In this document: piece by piece, positions 48,855 through 63,800 of the stretch
Layout: every line of letters begins with the position of its first letter
Numbering within the stretch: position 1 is the first letter of the stretch
Origin: Hybos culiciformis
Taxonomy: Eukaryota > Arthropoda > Insecta > Diptera > Hybotidae
Length of the DNA: 64,000 nucleotides
Assembly: GCA_964007475.1 (NCBI GenBank)
Contig: OZ023274.1
Coordinates: forward strand, 36,789,816 to 36,853,815
Direction: 5' to 3'
Translations under genes and position numbers: made by a program
Notes under the pieces: generated by a model
What the model saw: the letters and a program-made list of their open reading frames with translations, nothing else
Told to the model about the DNA's origin: nothing
Databases searched by the model: none

Positions 48855-51589
48855 ATCTTGCTCGGATCAAAGTATAAAAATTGTAGTTTAATATACTTTT
48901 AGTGCTATATAAAGATCAGTCTAATGGCTATGATTTAATAAAAAAAAAATTAGAAATTAAAACTGACCTATATTTGAATAATTATAATTATTTAATATTT
49001 ATATTAAGAAATTATAAGAGTAGAAATTAATTTCATTGCACATTCAATACAATCTTAAATTTTAACTAAAGCTTTAATTTTTTTATTTTTTTTTTTGCGC
49101 ACATGACGTAAATTTTTTACACTATTTTTGATGGCTGTGTTTGTCGCTTTATTATTATTTAAAAAAAATATATATATATAAATAAATAAAACAAATTTCC
49201 TTGAGCTTGAGCTAATTTCATAAAATTGTTTTCAATTTTATTTTATTTTTTCAAGATGAATTCTTATATAAAATTTATTAGAAAATTAATTTTTTTTTTT
49301 ACATTAAACTTTATATATAATTTTTTGTTTGCATGTATTTAGAATTTAGAAATTATTTGCAGATAATATGGTAAATACGCATATTGATATTGCAAATTAA
49401 CATAAACTGCGTTTAAAATTATTTATTCCGTATAGCAGATATATGTATGGTAGTGTATATGCTTAGTGTGCAACTAAAATATATTCGTTAATAAATCAAA
49501 TAAGTAAATTACATCTTGAAATATTATGTCTATATTTCGCCGCCTTCACAATAAGTTTAAACGCATTATCTTAAAGGTCTGTCTGTTCAAAAATTTTTAT
49601 TTAAAGTTTTTTTTTTTAGAAACATGAAAATTGGAAATAAGCTAGACAAATATACAAACACATATAATATTTATTTTTTTTGTTTTAACTTAAGCTTTTA
49701 ATAGCTTTGATATATATTACAATTTACAATATTATAAATATTAATTTATAAGTAATTTACAATAATCAAAATTAGAATTATTGTAAAATACTTATAAATA
49801 TTCATAAATACTAAATTGCTATATATACAAAATTTATACTTAAATAACGTTAAGGCAGTGAAAAATCAGAGTTGTTATACTTATCAAACTATCATATTTA
49901 AGGTTTTGTGTTTGAATTGATTTAAAAATACATATTAATATTTCCATAAGCTAATTTTGAAGTGTCAAAATCAAAGCGGTTTTAATGATACTAGACTAAA
50001 ATTGTTTATAAATAAAAAGAATATATACTATTGTGCTTATTGTTATCATTAACCATTTTTTTTTGAAAAATGAACTTAAACCACTTTCAATTGATGTTGT
50101 CTGTGGGAAATAATGTAAGAGTCTGATTATAACACCATTATTAGATGATTCAGTGGACATATACTGTGAGATTATTATCACAAAATTTTATAAAAAAAAG
50201 AGTATTACTTAACCTGTTAACCCAATTTATATTAAATAAGCTGCAAATTAATTTTTTTTGTTTTGTATTTTAAATCTGAATTGTCATGTGGAAATAAAAC
50301 GAATAATATAAAATAGAGAAGTATATAGGTTTTGTGAAATAAGTTAAAGTTCACATCATATTTATCAAAATCAGAAATTGGTGCGGAGATGACCCTGTCC
50401 TTCAACAATATAATATATTTTTACCATTAGGGTAATTCACAAATTAAAGTTCCATTGAATACCAATTTTATAACTTCGATTTAATTATTATTACAATTTC
50501 TATTTTCACATCTTGAAAATTTTTGACAATATTGTATATATTTTATGTGACTTTATTTTTTAAAAAAAGCTCATTCCAAATTTTGTAAAAAAAAAAAAAA
50601 ATTATAAAAACAAAAATTTTCCTACTAATAAAACAAAATTTTTATAAAAGTACTGCGTGTATTCAGATCTACATTATACATATTTACAATACAAAAAAAA
50701 TCAAAGAGTTGACCATGACACACAAATTTCAATTAAAAAAAAATAATTTTTTTTTTGCGAATTTTGTTTTAAGATTTTATTATAATTTTAGGGTTTGATG
50801 TTTTTTTTTTTTTTTTTTTTAATAACAAGTTTTTAACTTTCTTCATATTATATTAATTTTGATTAAATAAATATTAATAAAAATCGATGCCGTTGATTAA
50901 CTGAATTTTTATCTCATATGCTAAAGATATTAATTTTATGCTATCGATTTAAGAAAGAAAAATAAATATCGAAAAAAAAAGAACAATGTTAAGTATTTTA
51001 TTTTGAAATTTATTAATTTTAGGAGTGTCAGCTCTCGTATATATGACATAATATTGGTCAGTTTTTCTTTATTAATTATTTTTACACAGTACAAGTAGGT
51101 ATCAACATAATAAATTGTGTAAATCTCAATCTCAATATATTCTGTACTTCAATGCAATTATATATATATGTATGTTGAATGTATATATAAGTTAGACTCC
51201 AAAATATTTAATTCCTATATATTAAAAGTATTTACAAAAAAAAGGCCAGTCATGATCATCAGCTATAAATTCGGTGACCATAAATCCAATATTTAATTAT
51301 GTATTCAATAATCCCAAGAACACAAAAAAAAAACTATTAAAGGTTACTTCGAAAAAATACTGAACATACTATCATGCCTTCTTTTTTTTATACCTGAGAT
51401 TTTTGGAAGATTATTGTGAAGAATTTTATAGTAATATATTTTTTTTTATTAACTCTTTTGATTAATTTTTTCCTTTTAATAACACAAGAATTAAGGAGGC
51501 CTTAAAAATAAATAAATTTCCTTTTGGTATATTAATATAACAAAACTATTTGTTAGTGTGTCCTTGAATTTAAGTTTAATAATTTCCTT
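48855..51589. other. Gene-free AT-rich interval
   Basis: Apart from the hairpin at 49738-49808, only A/T runs and short incidental open frames (49996-50181 minus) are seen. Confidence 0.45.
49738..49808. repeat. AT-rich hairpin with ~30 bp imperfect stem
   Basis: The left arm ends TTTATAAGTAATTTACAATA AT at 49766; the right arm (from 49777) is its inverse with a single mismatch over the inner ~23 bp and more beyond. The loop is 10 bases. Size and shape suit a small-RNA precursor, but the low complexity makes a chance or repeat origin likely. Confidence 0.45.
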
Positions 51590-51880
51590 TTAGTTCGTTT
51601 TCTATATGTTTTATTTTTCTGTATGTCCATCCGTCCGTATATCCGTCTGTTTCAAACTGGTGATAATTAGTTTAAAGGAGTCCATAAAGCTCTCAATTGT
51701 GTTCAACAACTGAAGATGGATTTAGATGAAAATTAGAATTATATTCAGTTGACTTAAGGAACTTAAAAAAAATTATAACTACGAAAGTATTTAAAATCGA
51801 AATGTGATAAACGGATTACAATGTTATACATTCTTTATATTTATACAGTACTGCTCTATATTTTATGTATAAAATATTAT
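51590..51880. repeat. Dispersed repeat family, copy D
   Basis: Includes TTCGTTTTCTATATG, a TGTCCATCCGTCCG block, AAAGCTCTCAATTG, GATTTAGATGAAAATTAG and the closing block CAGTACTGCTCTATATTTT, in the same order as in copies B and C. Confidence 0.6.
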
Positions 51881-54800
51881 ACTGCTACTTACTATTCTAT
51901 TGAATATAATATTATAATAAGAAATATAATAATATGCACATATATAAAAAAAAAATTTTAAGTTATTAATTTAAATTTTGAACTACAAATTATAAGAGAA
52001 CTACTTTTGATTTTAAAATTGTTGTACTCACTAATTAGGAAAATAATAATTTTTTTCATTGCCAAGTTCAATGATTTCGTTAGTTTTAATTTTATTCCAT
52101 ATTGTAATTATACGGTATTAAGAATTTAATTATTTTTATTTTTAAAAAAATTATTTATTTAAAACTATGTTATAAATCATTTACATTTTTTGTATTTGTA
52201 TTGTGACATTTGGGTCTAAATTGAAGTCCAAAGATACTACCATTAACATTTATTATGATTTTTTATTTTGGTGGACGTTCATAGAAAATAAAAAATGTTT
52301 AGTATCCAATGCGACGTCTCCTACTTTATTATCTCTGATATAATATGCACAAAAAGATTAATGAATCAACATTTTATTTTCATGATTTTTAATATGAAAT
52401 CAAACGAATTATATTTGATACAAGCGGACTCTATCTTAAACATACTCTTAAGTGTTAACACACCATAACTAACTTGAAAACCATTATCAATCAATTAATG
52501 ATACATTCTATATGGATTATAAATAAGAAATTAAAGTTACAGTAATAAAGTTATTTTTAAGTATTTATTTTATTTTTATAGAATATTTTAATTTTATTGA
52601 ATTTAATGAATATGGTAAACTGGATATACGTACTATAAATGTATACTTATATGAATATTTAATAGTATTACATATATAATAGTATTACATGTATATAATA
52701 TTAAAAAAATAGTTATTCCTTTGTATTAAACTTTATAATTTAAATGTAATAAATGTTTTCATATTTATATTAATTATTTTTGTTCTGCGGTAGACAAAAT
52801 ATAACATTAGTAGTAATGTATAATTTAATTTTAACTACTGTCTGAAGTTTGCATAATAAAAATAATGATTTTATTTTATTTTTCTGTAAATATACAGAAG
52901 TTTTTGTTGAGAACCAATAAAGAAAATTAAATTGAGATGTTATTATATATATATTATATGAGATCATATAGTTTGTTATGAAGATATATGTCTTATCTTA
53001 ATAAAATAAACAATCGCATTTGACTGTGTATTTAGTCTTTAAAAACCAAAATTTAACACCATAATGTGCATACTTCATACCGAAATATTAAAGTTCTGAC
53101 TTACAGTAAATAAATTCCTGACTAAAAGATTTAATCAATTAGTAAATAAATAATTAAAATTTTAAATAAATTTCAAATAATTTGGGCACATTATAATCTT
53201 TAACCTCATCATATCTCGTTCAGCTATACAAAAAAAAATAATTGTCATCATAATGTAATGTAAAATATATACATTCAACTAAAATATACAATAAAATAAT
53301 GAAATTATCAATGTATATTTTTTAAGTTCCATAGATTTATTAGTAAAAAATTGCGCGTATTTTACAAAAAAAAAATAGTTAATTTTCACACATTGTAACT
53401 ATACTTAGTTAATATTATTATTTTACTGGATTATTTTTAAATAAATTATAAATATATAAAAATGTTCATGTATTTCGTTTTTTAGATTATAATCTTTAAA
53501 TGCAAAAAAATAATTAAAAAATTTTTAATTTAAACAATTTTATTTTTTCACGTTATGAATTCACAACGAAATAGCGCCTAATCATAGTGAATATCTTATG
53601 TAATTCAACAAACATTTTTTTTTTTGTGGTAGTTCTTTTTCTTATTTTTCTACTTCCTTCCGCATTTCGCTAATTTTAATCAATTATATTTTTTATGTTT
53701 TATTTTTTTCTTTCTGTTTCAATGTTAGGTTTTTCAATTTCAAACTGAATGATTTGTAATTTTTGTTTTTCTCAATGCATATGATGCATAATGTATATTT
53801 TGCAAATTATTAATAAATCCGATTTACTATATAAATTGATAATATATATAAGTTAAGGGTAAGATATCGTATAATAGCTAAACTGAATAGAAAAAAAATC
53901 TAAGTTATATTAAAAAATTAAAATTTTGAATAATAACATATTTAATTATTCAGGAATTAAAATTATAACTTGATAATTATGGATAAAATAATATAACAAA
54001 GAAAAATAAAAAAAATAAATTTATTTTGCGAAATGTTTTTTTTTTCAACTTATTAATTTCCTTTTTCTATAATTTTCTTTTAATATTTATATTAATAAGT
54101 TTTATGAGATATTTTTTGGTTATTTATTGTTATTTAAATTTTCAATTGTGTTTATATTATCCATTAAGGGTGGGCATGCATGAAGTTTATGCGAGCCGCT
54201 TGCCAGTTTTTCATATATTATGAAAAGCCATATTTCAGCTACTAAAATTTTATTTTATTTAATTATTTTGAAACTCAGTTCTAGTAAAATATCTATAAAA
54301 AATAGATTAAGAAAATACAAAAATACAAATAAAATACAATGATAAAAATAATATTTGCTTAAGAAAATCCTTTGGTTGGTCAATTTTTTGAAATTTGGCG
54401 AATAATTAATTTGTTAACGCTTTTCGCCCCAACTTTGGTCAAGTGAGAACGAAATTGCAACATATCTGGATATAAAAAAAAAATCAAAATATCAAACATA
54501 ATAGATATTTTCAAAGATTTATGGCAAAAAATTACGAAGCAAATTTGAACTTAGTGAAGAGAGAAACTTTATTCAACAGAGAGCTGTATTTTCTCACTGT
54601 TGTTGAATACTGATAACTACCGATCGCTAGTGAATTTTCGAAACTGTCTTGTTGAAATTATGTATTGGTGTAATCCAGTAGACGGGAATATAAGTCATTT
54701 TAACTAAAAATAATTTATCAAGTTTATAACTAAACAGCAATTATTTATAGGAGTAAAAAATTTATTAATTTTTGTTTGTTTAATTTCATAAATTTCTTCG

Positions 54801-57800
54801 TAAAAGTTTAGTTTTAATAAGCTAAATAAATTGATTACAATTTATGTAGGTGCCTGAAGCCTTATTATTCATATTAGCCATGGAGTAAAATGTTCTTTAC
54901 TCAGTTGTTATAACAACCTATACCAAAGTTGAAATCATAAAATTCTATCAAAAAAGTATATTCAAAATAAAATTTTAAGTCTTTCCTTTTAAAAAATATT
55001 CACTATTTTACTTCATGGGAAAAAAACCAATCTACAATTTTTTATGTAAAATGGATAGCGCAAAATTACATAACAATTGTTATGTTGTAAAATTTCTTTA
55101 GTCCAAGAGCAACATTATACATAACAGTGCGCGGTAAAAGAAATTAGAATGAGAGATGACACAAAGACCGTTTGGATTTAATTGAACATTTGAGTAATAG
55201 ATTATTGGATCATGTTAAACGTCAATGCCATGTGAAATTAGAATAACTTGATCGCAATTAACTTACAATTTATGTACATTTAGATTGTTTTTCGTGCTGC
55301 TTTATATATAACTGCGAACTTTTTTTTTGGCCGATCGTGACCAGTTGCGTACACATAATGAAGTAATGTGGGAGGTCAGAAAAGTTTATTTATAACATGT
55401 TTAATCAAAAGTGATTTGTTTAATCGTAAAATTCATCGTATCATTAAATGTATAACTTCAAACAAAATTCATAACACACGGATGTCAGACTCAGACTCAT
55501 AAAATATTAATAAATAATCATAATTTACTCAGTACTTATTATTCAAATAATTTTCCACTGACTATCACGGAGGTTACGCCCCAAGTAACCCCTTATCTCC
55601 ATACTCCACTGATCGTCCTTTCTTGTCAAGTTGATCTCTATAAAAGAAAGTCTCGAATAATAAGTAACGATTTTCTGCAAAAGTAGAATTATGTTATGTC
55701 ATTAATAATGCAAATTGATATTAAAGCGTTTTCCTGTAATCTTTGACATACCTTCAAGTATGCACATTCCTTAAGTAATTTTCGAGTAAAAAATTTTCAT
55801 CGTCAAAAGAAATTTTTAATTAAACAAAAAAAAAAATACAAAACAATTTTTAGTCTCATTAAAATAAAACTCTACAAGAATTCATATTTTAGGTAAGAAT
55901 TATAAAATTGGCAATAAGCCCTGTCCGGCTAATAAACTTCCCAAAAATTTTTCATAGGCTAATTTTATTCACAAAAAAAATCTAAAAATTAAAAAAATCA
56001 AAAAAAAAAACTCTTCTTCTATTAAAAAAAAAAAAAATTATAAAAATAACTTTAACTTATATGAAACAATTTCTTTTTTAAAATATAATTCAATTTCTAT
56101 TAATAAAAAATAAATAAAAAAAACTTATTTTTATTTTTATTTATTTATTTTTTTAAGATACATGTATCTATAACTATAGCACACATCATTTTAATTTTTT
56201 TTTTTTCTTTTTCATTATTTTTTTCTAATAATCCATTAAATAACAGACCCAAAACAAATAATTTTTCTCTTTTCTTTCTATTAAAAAAAAAAAAAAAAAC
56301 AATTTTTTTTTTTAGCAACATGCTAAACTGATTTGAAAGAGCCAACGACCTCAACCGACCTAACTCAACTTTTTAATGCTTATAGATATTTTCATCATAT
56401 TTTTTTTTTCTCTGTTCACATGTGTGTTTTTTGCATTTGTATCTTATTATTATTATTATTTTATTTTTTTTATTTTTTGCTAAATACACACAATTCTCTC
56501 GTTTCGCAACAAATACAAAGATACATTCAGATATTTAGTAAATATTTTTTCATTGAAAAATAAAAAAACAAAACCTCAACGTTATTTCGTGATATTATGT
56601 TTATGTTTATAAAGATTTCCACTGTAAACAAAACAAAAAAAAAAAATATTCTATATTATCTCTAATAAAAAAGAAATGAAAAATTAAAACAAAAATAAAA
56701 AAAAAAATTAAAAGAAAAACTTTTTCTTTAAAGATTTTAGGAAATTCTTCTAATCATAAAAAATTAGATATAGTTATACTTACACATTTATATATATTTA
56801 GTGCAATGAATTCTTTTTGATTTTTAGATATTAGATATTTATGGATATATATTATATGTATATAATATACTGAACTGTGTATAATAAAAATTGGCTTTAA
56901 TAAAGAATAGTTAAAGAAAACAATATATATAAAAAGATTTTATGACTATACATATATAAATGGTATATTAAAATTATCCAGCATGTAGAATGTATTATAA
57001 TTAACTTTTTTTTCTTAAAATTTAGAAAATAGTCTACAAGTGCCCAAAAAATATATCGGAAAAGTAAATAAATTTAATTTTTAATCTGTTATTGAATTAA
57101 AGTGAACGAGAATTTCAGATTTGTCAGATCTAAGGCTACGCCAACAGAATTTTTAAAGCCTAGTAAGTGTAGTTCATAATATTAATATTAAAATTTCTCT
57201 GGAATAAAGTTTAATAATAAAACTTTTGGTTTTTTATAGCTTAAATACCAAGTCAGAATTATTTATTTAAAACAAGAAAAAATTTTAATTAACAATTAAG
57301 TTAAATTTTAATATAGATTACAAAATATAAATGTTTGCCAAATTTTCAGTCCTGGTTTGGATTATTATACGACTTATCTATTACATTAGCTTCATAAGGT
57401 TGGTGACCGACAAAAACAATTAGATTTTTATTTATTTCTATTTTTTTTTTTTGTATAAGAGTTATTGATTTTATTTAAAACATAGGTCATTTTGTGGAAA
57501 AACTTGTTTAGAAAATTTTTATCATATTATATTTATTTATACCTAACATACAACATATAGAGGAAAATTCATTATTATTTTCTATATTATGCTTCCAGTA
57601 TATAAGTAGATAAAAAAATGCAAATATAGATATAAGAACATATAAAGATGAACTGATTTTACCTTTCTTTGAAAACATTCACTTTTTTTTTTTTTTTAAA
57701 GAAAAATATTAAAATAATATATGGAATATATGGATGATTTGAATATTATATGATTATATTTATATGCAATCGTATCATATATTTATATATAATAATTAAA

Positions 57801-60800
57801 GTTAAGATATATGCACATAAAGAAAAAATACTTTCACAGATCATTGAGAAAAACGTGGCTTTAATAGCTATAAAAATATATATGTCTTATTAATTTGTTT
57901 ATGTACATTGTATAATTTATAGATATTTTAAAAACAATATGGGTAAGAAAATTTAAGAAAAGTTTGTCAAATTCACATAAATGTACAAGAATAAGAATTT
58001 GTATGATTGTCGATATTTATTTGTGCAAAATAAAGTTTAAAATGCATTTAATCAAAGAAAGCATTGAAAAATATTACAAAAATCTCAAATATCTTTAAAA
58101 AATTTAATATGTTTATGAAAAACTTTTCCCAAGAAAAAAGTTTTAATCGAAAAAGATAGATATACCTAGTTATACAACATAAGCTTCAATTTGATGTTAG
58201 AAAAAGCATTAGATCTGGTAAAAAATTTTGATCCACTCTAAAACGAAATTTAAACTTATATGTATATATATAAAAAACAATAGTTCTTTGAAAACTAATT
58301 TTTCCATCATATTTTATTTATAGCTTTTTCTCTTTCAAATAATGATTTTCTTCTTGCAAAAAGCATAGTGTATGCAATCAAAAGGAAAACTATCTATAGT
58401 CATATATTATATATAAGTATATTATAAATAAACAACATATAATATGTTGTCTATTTCTAAAAAGAAAAGGTTGTTTATTTCAACCACCCGCACAAGAAGA
58501 AAAACTGCATTTCATAGTCATTAAAACAATGTGCATAATATACATATATATACTTATATATATACTCTGAAAACTATTCATTTTTATGTTAGAAATTCAA
58601 ATGAAAATTAAAGTACTGAATATCATTTCGTATTAGTTCTAAGTGTTATTTAAGCTTATTTAAGTTTATATAGGCACATTATTAATTATAATTATATTAT
58701 ACATACTAAGTAAGTATATTTAGTTAATTTATAAATAAAAGTCAGAAATTCATGGTTGGTTTGCCAACGAAATTTGGAGTCCGAGACATAAATGTAGATC
58801 GTATTCCGAGACATTATAGTTAAGACTAACTTTTCTCCAATTTATTTTCCTAATTTAATGATTATTTGAATTAAGCTCCAATGACCGCATTTCACTTAAA
58901 ACCAAGCATATAATGATTTCGAATATTGTGGCACAGGCAAGGCTACAATGTTGGTATATTACCTTCATTAAATTTATTATCTTTATATATTTTCAAACTG
59001 TCGATTAGATACTTTTTTAAAAAAAAAGAAGTTAAATACTTAAAAATATTACTTCATTCAATGTATAATTTTACGTTCAACAAATTTGTCTCATGGATTT
59101 CATAATAAATTTATATTATTCAAATAATTCTCTTTATGTACTGTACATAATATGATTATGTGTAAAAATAAATAGGCATTTATTTTGGTACAGATTTTTA
59201 ACTAAAAAAAAAATAAAAAAAACAAAATGCACGTGTGTTTCAAGAAAAAATGACGAAAAGAAGAAAGCTTAAAAACAAAAAGGAACAAGTTCATTGAAAC
59301 TTTCCAATTATTATGTGAATTGAAAAATAAGAAAAAAATAATAATAATAATAAAAATGTATTCCACAAATACAATGACTTTTGTTTTCGATTGATGTTTA
59401 TAATCGAAAGTATCTTTAATTGCAATGTTTAGATACAGAAAATGTTTACTTAAACATGTTGTCATTTTCTCATATTCTCATTTTAGATTTATACCTCAGT
59501 TTGTTGTTCATCAATAATTCTCAAAATGAGATTCATTTTCAAACAAGTGTGAAAGATACTAAAGATGCAATAACAATTTTGCCGAGCAGATGCAATGCAA
59601 ATAACCTTTTTTGTTGATAAAACAAAAATATTACTTAGATTCTTTTTTTATGCTTTTTTTTCCTTTAAAGCCCAAGAAATAATATAAAATTATGTAGTGC
59701 ACTTTCAAAATAAATTTTAAATTTATATATACCTTTAGGAAATTATAGAAAATAACTAAAAGATTAAATCTTTCAGAATATATTTTGATTAAAATTTTGA
59801 TTCTTGGATGAATTCAGAGTTAATTGAAATAGCGCGTTAATGATATTCCTCTTTTTCCTACTTATTGTACTATGAACCTTTTTCTCTTTAGTATGATCTA
59901 AAATGCACAGATCAATAGAGATGTCAAATTTTTAATAATGACCTAGCCTCCTTCCTTTCTTTTAAAATTGCACCTTAATATGAATTTAATTAATTATTTC
60001 CTCAAACTTTGAAGAAAAAGATCAGTTCACATGAAAGCCAAGGTTTATTTGGTCTCTGTACATTTAAAAAAAAAACAGGAAAACAATGAAACGCTATAAA
60101 ATTTTGGATAGAACCTAACATGTTCTTAATAATAATATATTTCATGTTTTTGTAACTCTAATAATCTGAACGGTCATATAGTGCTTGTTGATTTAGAACT
60201 GTCAATAATTCTCGAGATATATACTACGTAACTGACGTGCTTGAAAAAACGACAAAAATTTTTCTTGGAGAAAAGATTAAGCATTTTTTTTTTTTCAAAG
60301 CTTGAGTACATGCTATAACTTGCTTATAATATCATTAGAATATTCTAGATGTATTACATTTGATTTAATATTTTATATTAATAATAAATATTTGAATTAT
60401 GTTCGATTTGATGTACATTTTAGGTTCCCCTCTTACTACTTTTATTGACTTTTTTCTCGGTTACATCTATCTAATGAAATTCCTATCTTTTAAATTATTC
60501 AGTAGAAAAATAATTTAAAAGAACGGGTGTCGCTAAGTCAAGTGGAGATAATTTTAATTGAATTTTTTCCAAAAAAGAGGCCATCCATATTAATGGGTTT
60601 TTGAACATAAAATCAATTGCATTAATTGTCTATTTATTTTCCAATTTTATAGGTATAGCCAATTAAAAATTTGAAATTTTTTCCAATTTAAAAGACTTAT
60701 ATGACTTTATATCTTTTTAAAATGTGACAGTGTGTCGAACACCCCATTGTCAATTTATTCGCAATCATAATTGTATTTTATTATTAAAAAATTATCACAT

Positions 60801-63800
60801 TATCACATTTTAACAAGAAATTTAAAACAATTTCATAAACAATCGTATTAAAATTAAAAATAAATTACCAATTATGATCTTAGTAGCATAATAATTTAGT
60901 TTTTATTCCAAAGTTCTTAATTATCTAGTCCGGCCATATGTTAATTTTAATTCGCACCTACATAATTTCTCGTATATACATACATCCATAAATTATAATT
61001 ACACTTATCCTTTAATATTAAAATTACACTTTGTGAGATTATAACGATTCAAGATATATAATGTATGTAACTTTTGATATATTATTTGTTTTACGCTTTC
61101 TATTGTCAGGTATAAAATAATGATATAAAACACAAAATGTATGATGAATTAGTCTGCGATTCATTCATAAAAAAAAAAAATAAAATCGTGATAAACAAGG
61201 TATTTTTGTTAAAAATATATTGCATGAAAAACTCCAGAAAACATATAGTGAAAAAAAATATATTTTTTTTATATATTTTTGTTGTTAAAAAACAATTGAA
61301 ATATTCTTCAGATGCTTGATGGTTGTAAATTGAAATTCTTAAGAACTAAAAAGGCTATGTACGTATTATGTCATTTGAAAATGATATACATACATACATA
61401 CTTATTTTTTATTTTCTTTCTTTAACTATGGGCAATGTGTGCATTTACCTGAAAATTCAAATCCGTCAAATTAGGGTAGGCATTAAAAAACATAAAGAGA
61501 TAATTATGAATATTAAAAAAAAATAATAAAAAGGTAGGTACTTTAATTTTAGATTTTGCGAGAAAGAATAATCTTAACACTTCAATTTCAGTTAAAATTT
61601 GTTATAAATCCATTTATTTGGCTAATTAGATGCAATAGTAAAATAATATTGAAAGATCTGTATTTACAAATTAAATGAAATACTCAATTCTGTGATCAGT
61701 GGAAGACTGACTAATGTATTATAATTGTTCTCCTATATAAAAGTTATTAAGTCTAATCATGTTATATATATAAAGTTATGTACAATAAGTAATATAATAT
61801 TGAAAAGATATAAGGACATTTCACTTCTAAAAGAGGATCATCTTGATTAAATTGTCATGATATAGAATTTTACAATAATAATCGGGAAATTATTCAGAAA
61901 AAATAAGTCAGATATTAGATTTTGATTTGGTTTTATTCCTAAATCGTACAAAAATGAGATTAGTTAGATGAGTTAGTACAAAACACACTATCAAAATCGT
62001 GTGTGTGTTTTGTTTTTTTTTAATGATCAATTTAATTCATAAGAAACTAAGTAGTGGAATTATTCAACTTTAAGAAAATGATTCATGAAGATATTAAGAA
62101 AGTTTATTGAATTAAATTTTATAATCGACTAAGAAAATGTGAACCGTACGTTGATTTTTCAATCTGTTTCTTCGAAATCTAAAAAAGTTACAGAAGCACG
62201 AACTATACTTTTTTAAAAGTGTAAAAATTACATAGGCTAAACATTATCTCAGTCGAGGATATGAGAAAGAATCAAATTAGAAGACAGATGATTTAAGGTC
62301 TTTCATTTTTAAAGTACAATATGCGATCCAACCGAATCGTTTTTTAAACTAACATTATATCTTTTATAAAATTTATTTTTATGCGAAATTTAGAACGCAA
62401 ATTTTATTTTAAAGGTAATATTTGTATTATTATTATTATTTTTATTATTATTCAACTAATTTATGATAAAGTTTGTATGAACAATATACAGTCAGAAATT
62501 TAAGACAAACTGATGTGTAAATTGTATGCATATAATATATTAATGAGTATGTATAATAGATATTCAGTTTAAAAACAAATTGTGAACGATCCATTCGAAA
62601 ATAATATCTAGAGCTTGTGTTATTAAAGTGTTGAATTGAATTATAGTTTAGCTTTAATTGCTAGATAATATTAACGACATATTGTATCTTTAAATTATTT
62701 TGAGCTATACTTGCCCTTTTTCACAAATTCATTAAGTTTGTGTTCTACTAACACTATATATATAATTTTTTTTGTTAACAATATGATCTTGTAACTTTTT
62801 TAATTTTTTAGCTTTTTTTTCTGATCTTAATTCCAAAATTAATTTCATTAACAACAATTTAAATAAATTAATAATATCTAATATAAATATACGCATGAAA
62901 TGCATAAATTATACGTATAATGTTGTACATATATATCTTAAAGTTCAAAGGTATATCAAAAACTTATAAAAATGATGAAATGACTTTCGCATAACATGTA
63001 CGCATATTTTATTGCACAATAAAACAATTTTATATACCTCTAGATATTGCGTTATATTAAAATATTAAGTTTTTTCAATGAATTCTTCTTCTTTTAGGTT
63101 AATCAATATATAGCTAAAATATAAATCAAATACTTAATGTATTAATGTTATATGTACATTTATTATAAATTCATTAAAAAGCTTAAAATGGATCTTCGTT
63201 TTGGAAAGGGACATATTCTAAAGGTTCATAGCTTCAAAAATTGTAAACTAGGAGTTTTAGGACTGTCTTTGAATCTGTAAAAAAAACGTAGAATTAATTT
63301 GTCGTTACATTTTTATAAAAAATAAAATTAGTATTTTAGACATTATCTAATTGTTTTCCGAATCTCGTAGTTATTATGTTTTCGTACGGTTTTGACTACA
63401 CTTAGAATGAATCCAATTGCGTCACTTTCAGATAACCACATAGTTTCGGAAATGTTATCGACAACATAAACGTTACAACTTTAATTTATTTATTAATTTT
63501 TATCTTCCAAAAATAGTTCAAATATGTGTTAGTTTGAAAGAAGCATACTTATAAATATCGAAGATAAAGCGTCAAATTGGAATACTTATCAAGCAATAAA
63601 TTTTATTTTTAACGACAACACACAGCGTCAAAAGAACGAATACTTTGAGAGCTTCTGCCTTTATTTGTAGAACGTAAAATTTTCAGGATATGTATAATAA
63701 ATATATACCATTGAATAAAATTACAAAACTAAAGGAAATTGAAAAAGGACAATTCCGTTAACTTTTCTTCCCATTAAAAAAAGAATCAAATTTTCCAGAC

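Noticed and set aside
54026..54223. 65-codon Phe/Leu/Ile-rich frame
   Set aside because: Same composition effect in T-rich sequence; no supporting features.
61978..62013. Inverted repeat ACAAAACACAC with its inverse, like a terminator hairpin
   Set aside because: Formed from CA/TG-rich simple sequence; no gene end nearby, and hairpin terminators are not expected in this kind of genome.
63343..63480. 43-codon minus-strand frame containing SETMWLSESDAIGFILSVVK
   Set aside because: It reads more like protein than most noise, but it is short, lacks a clear acceptor or donor, and an alternative ATG frame overlaps it.
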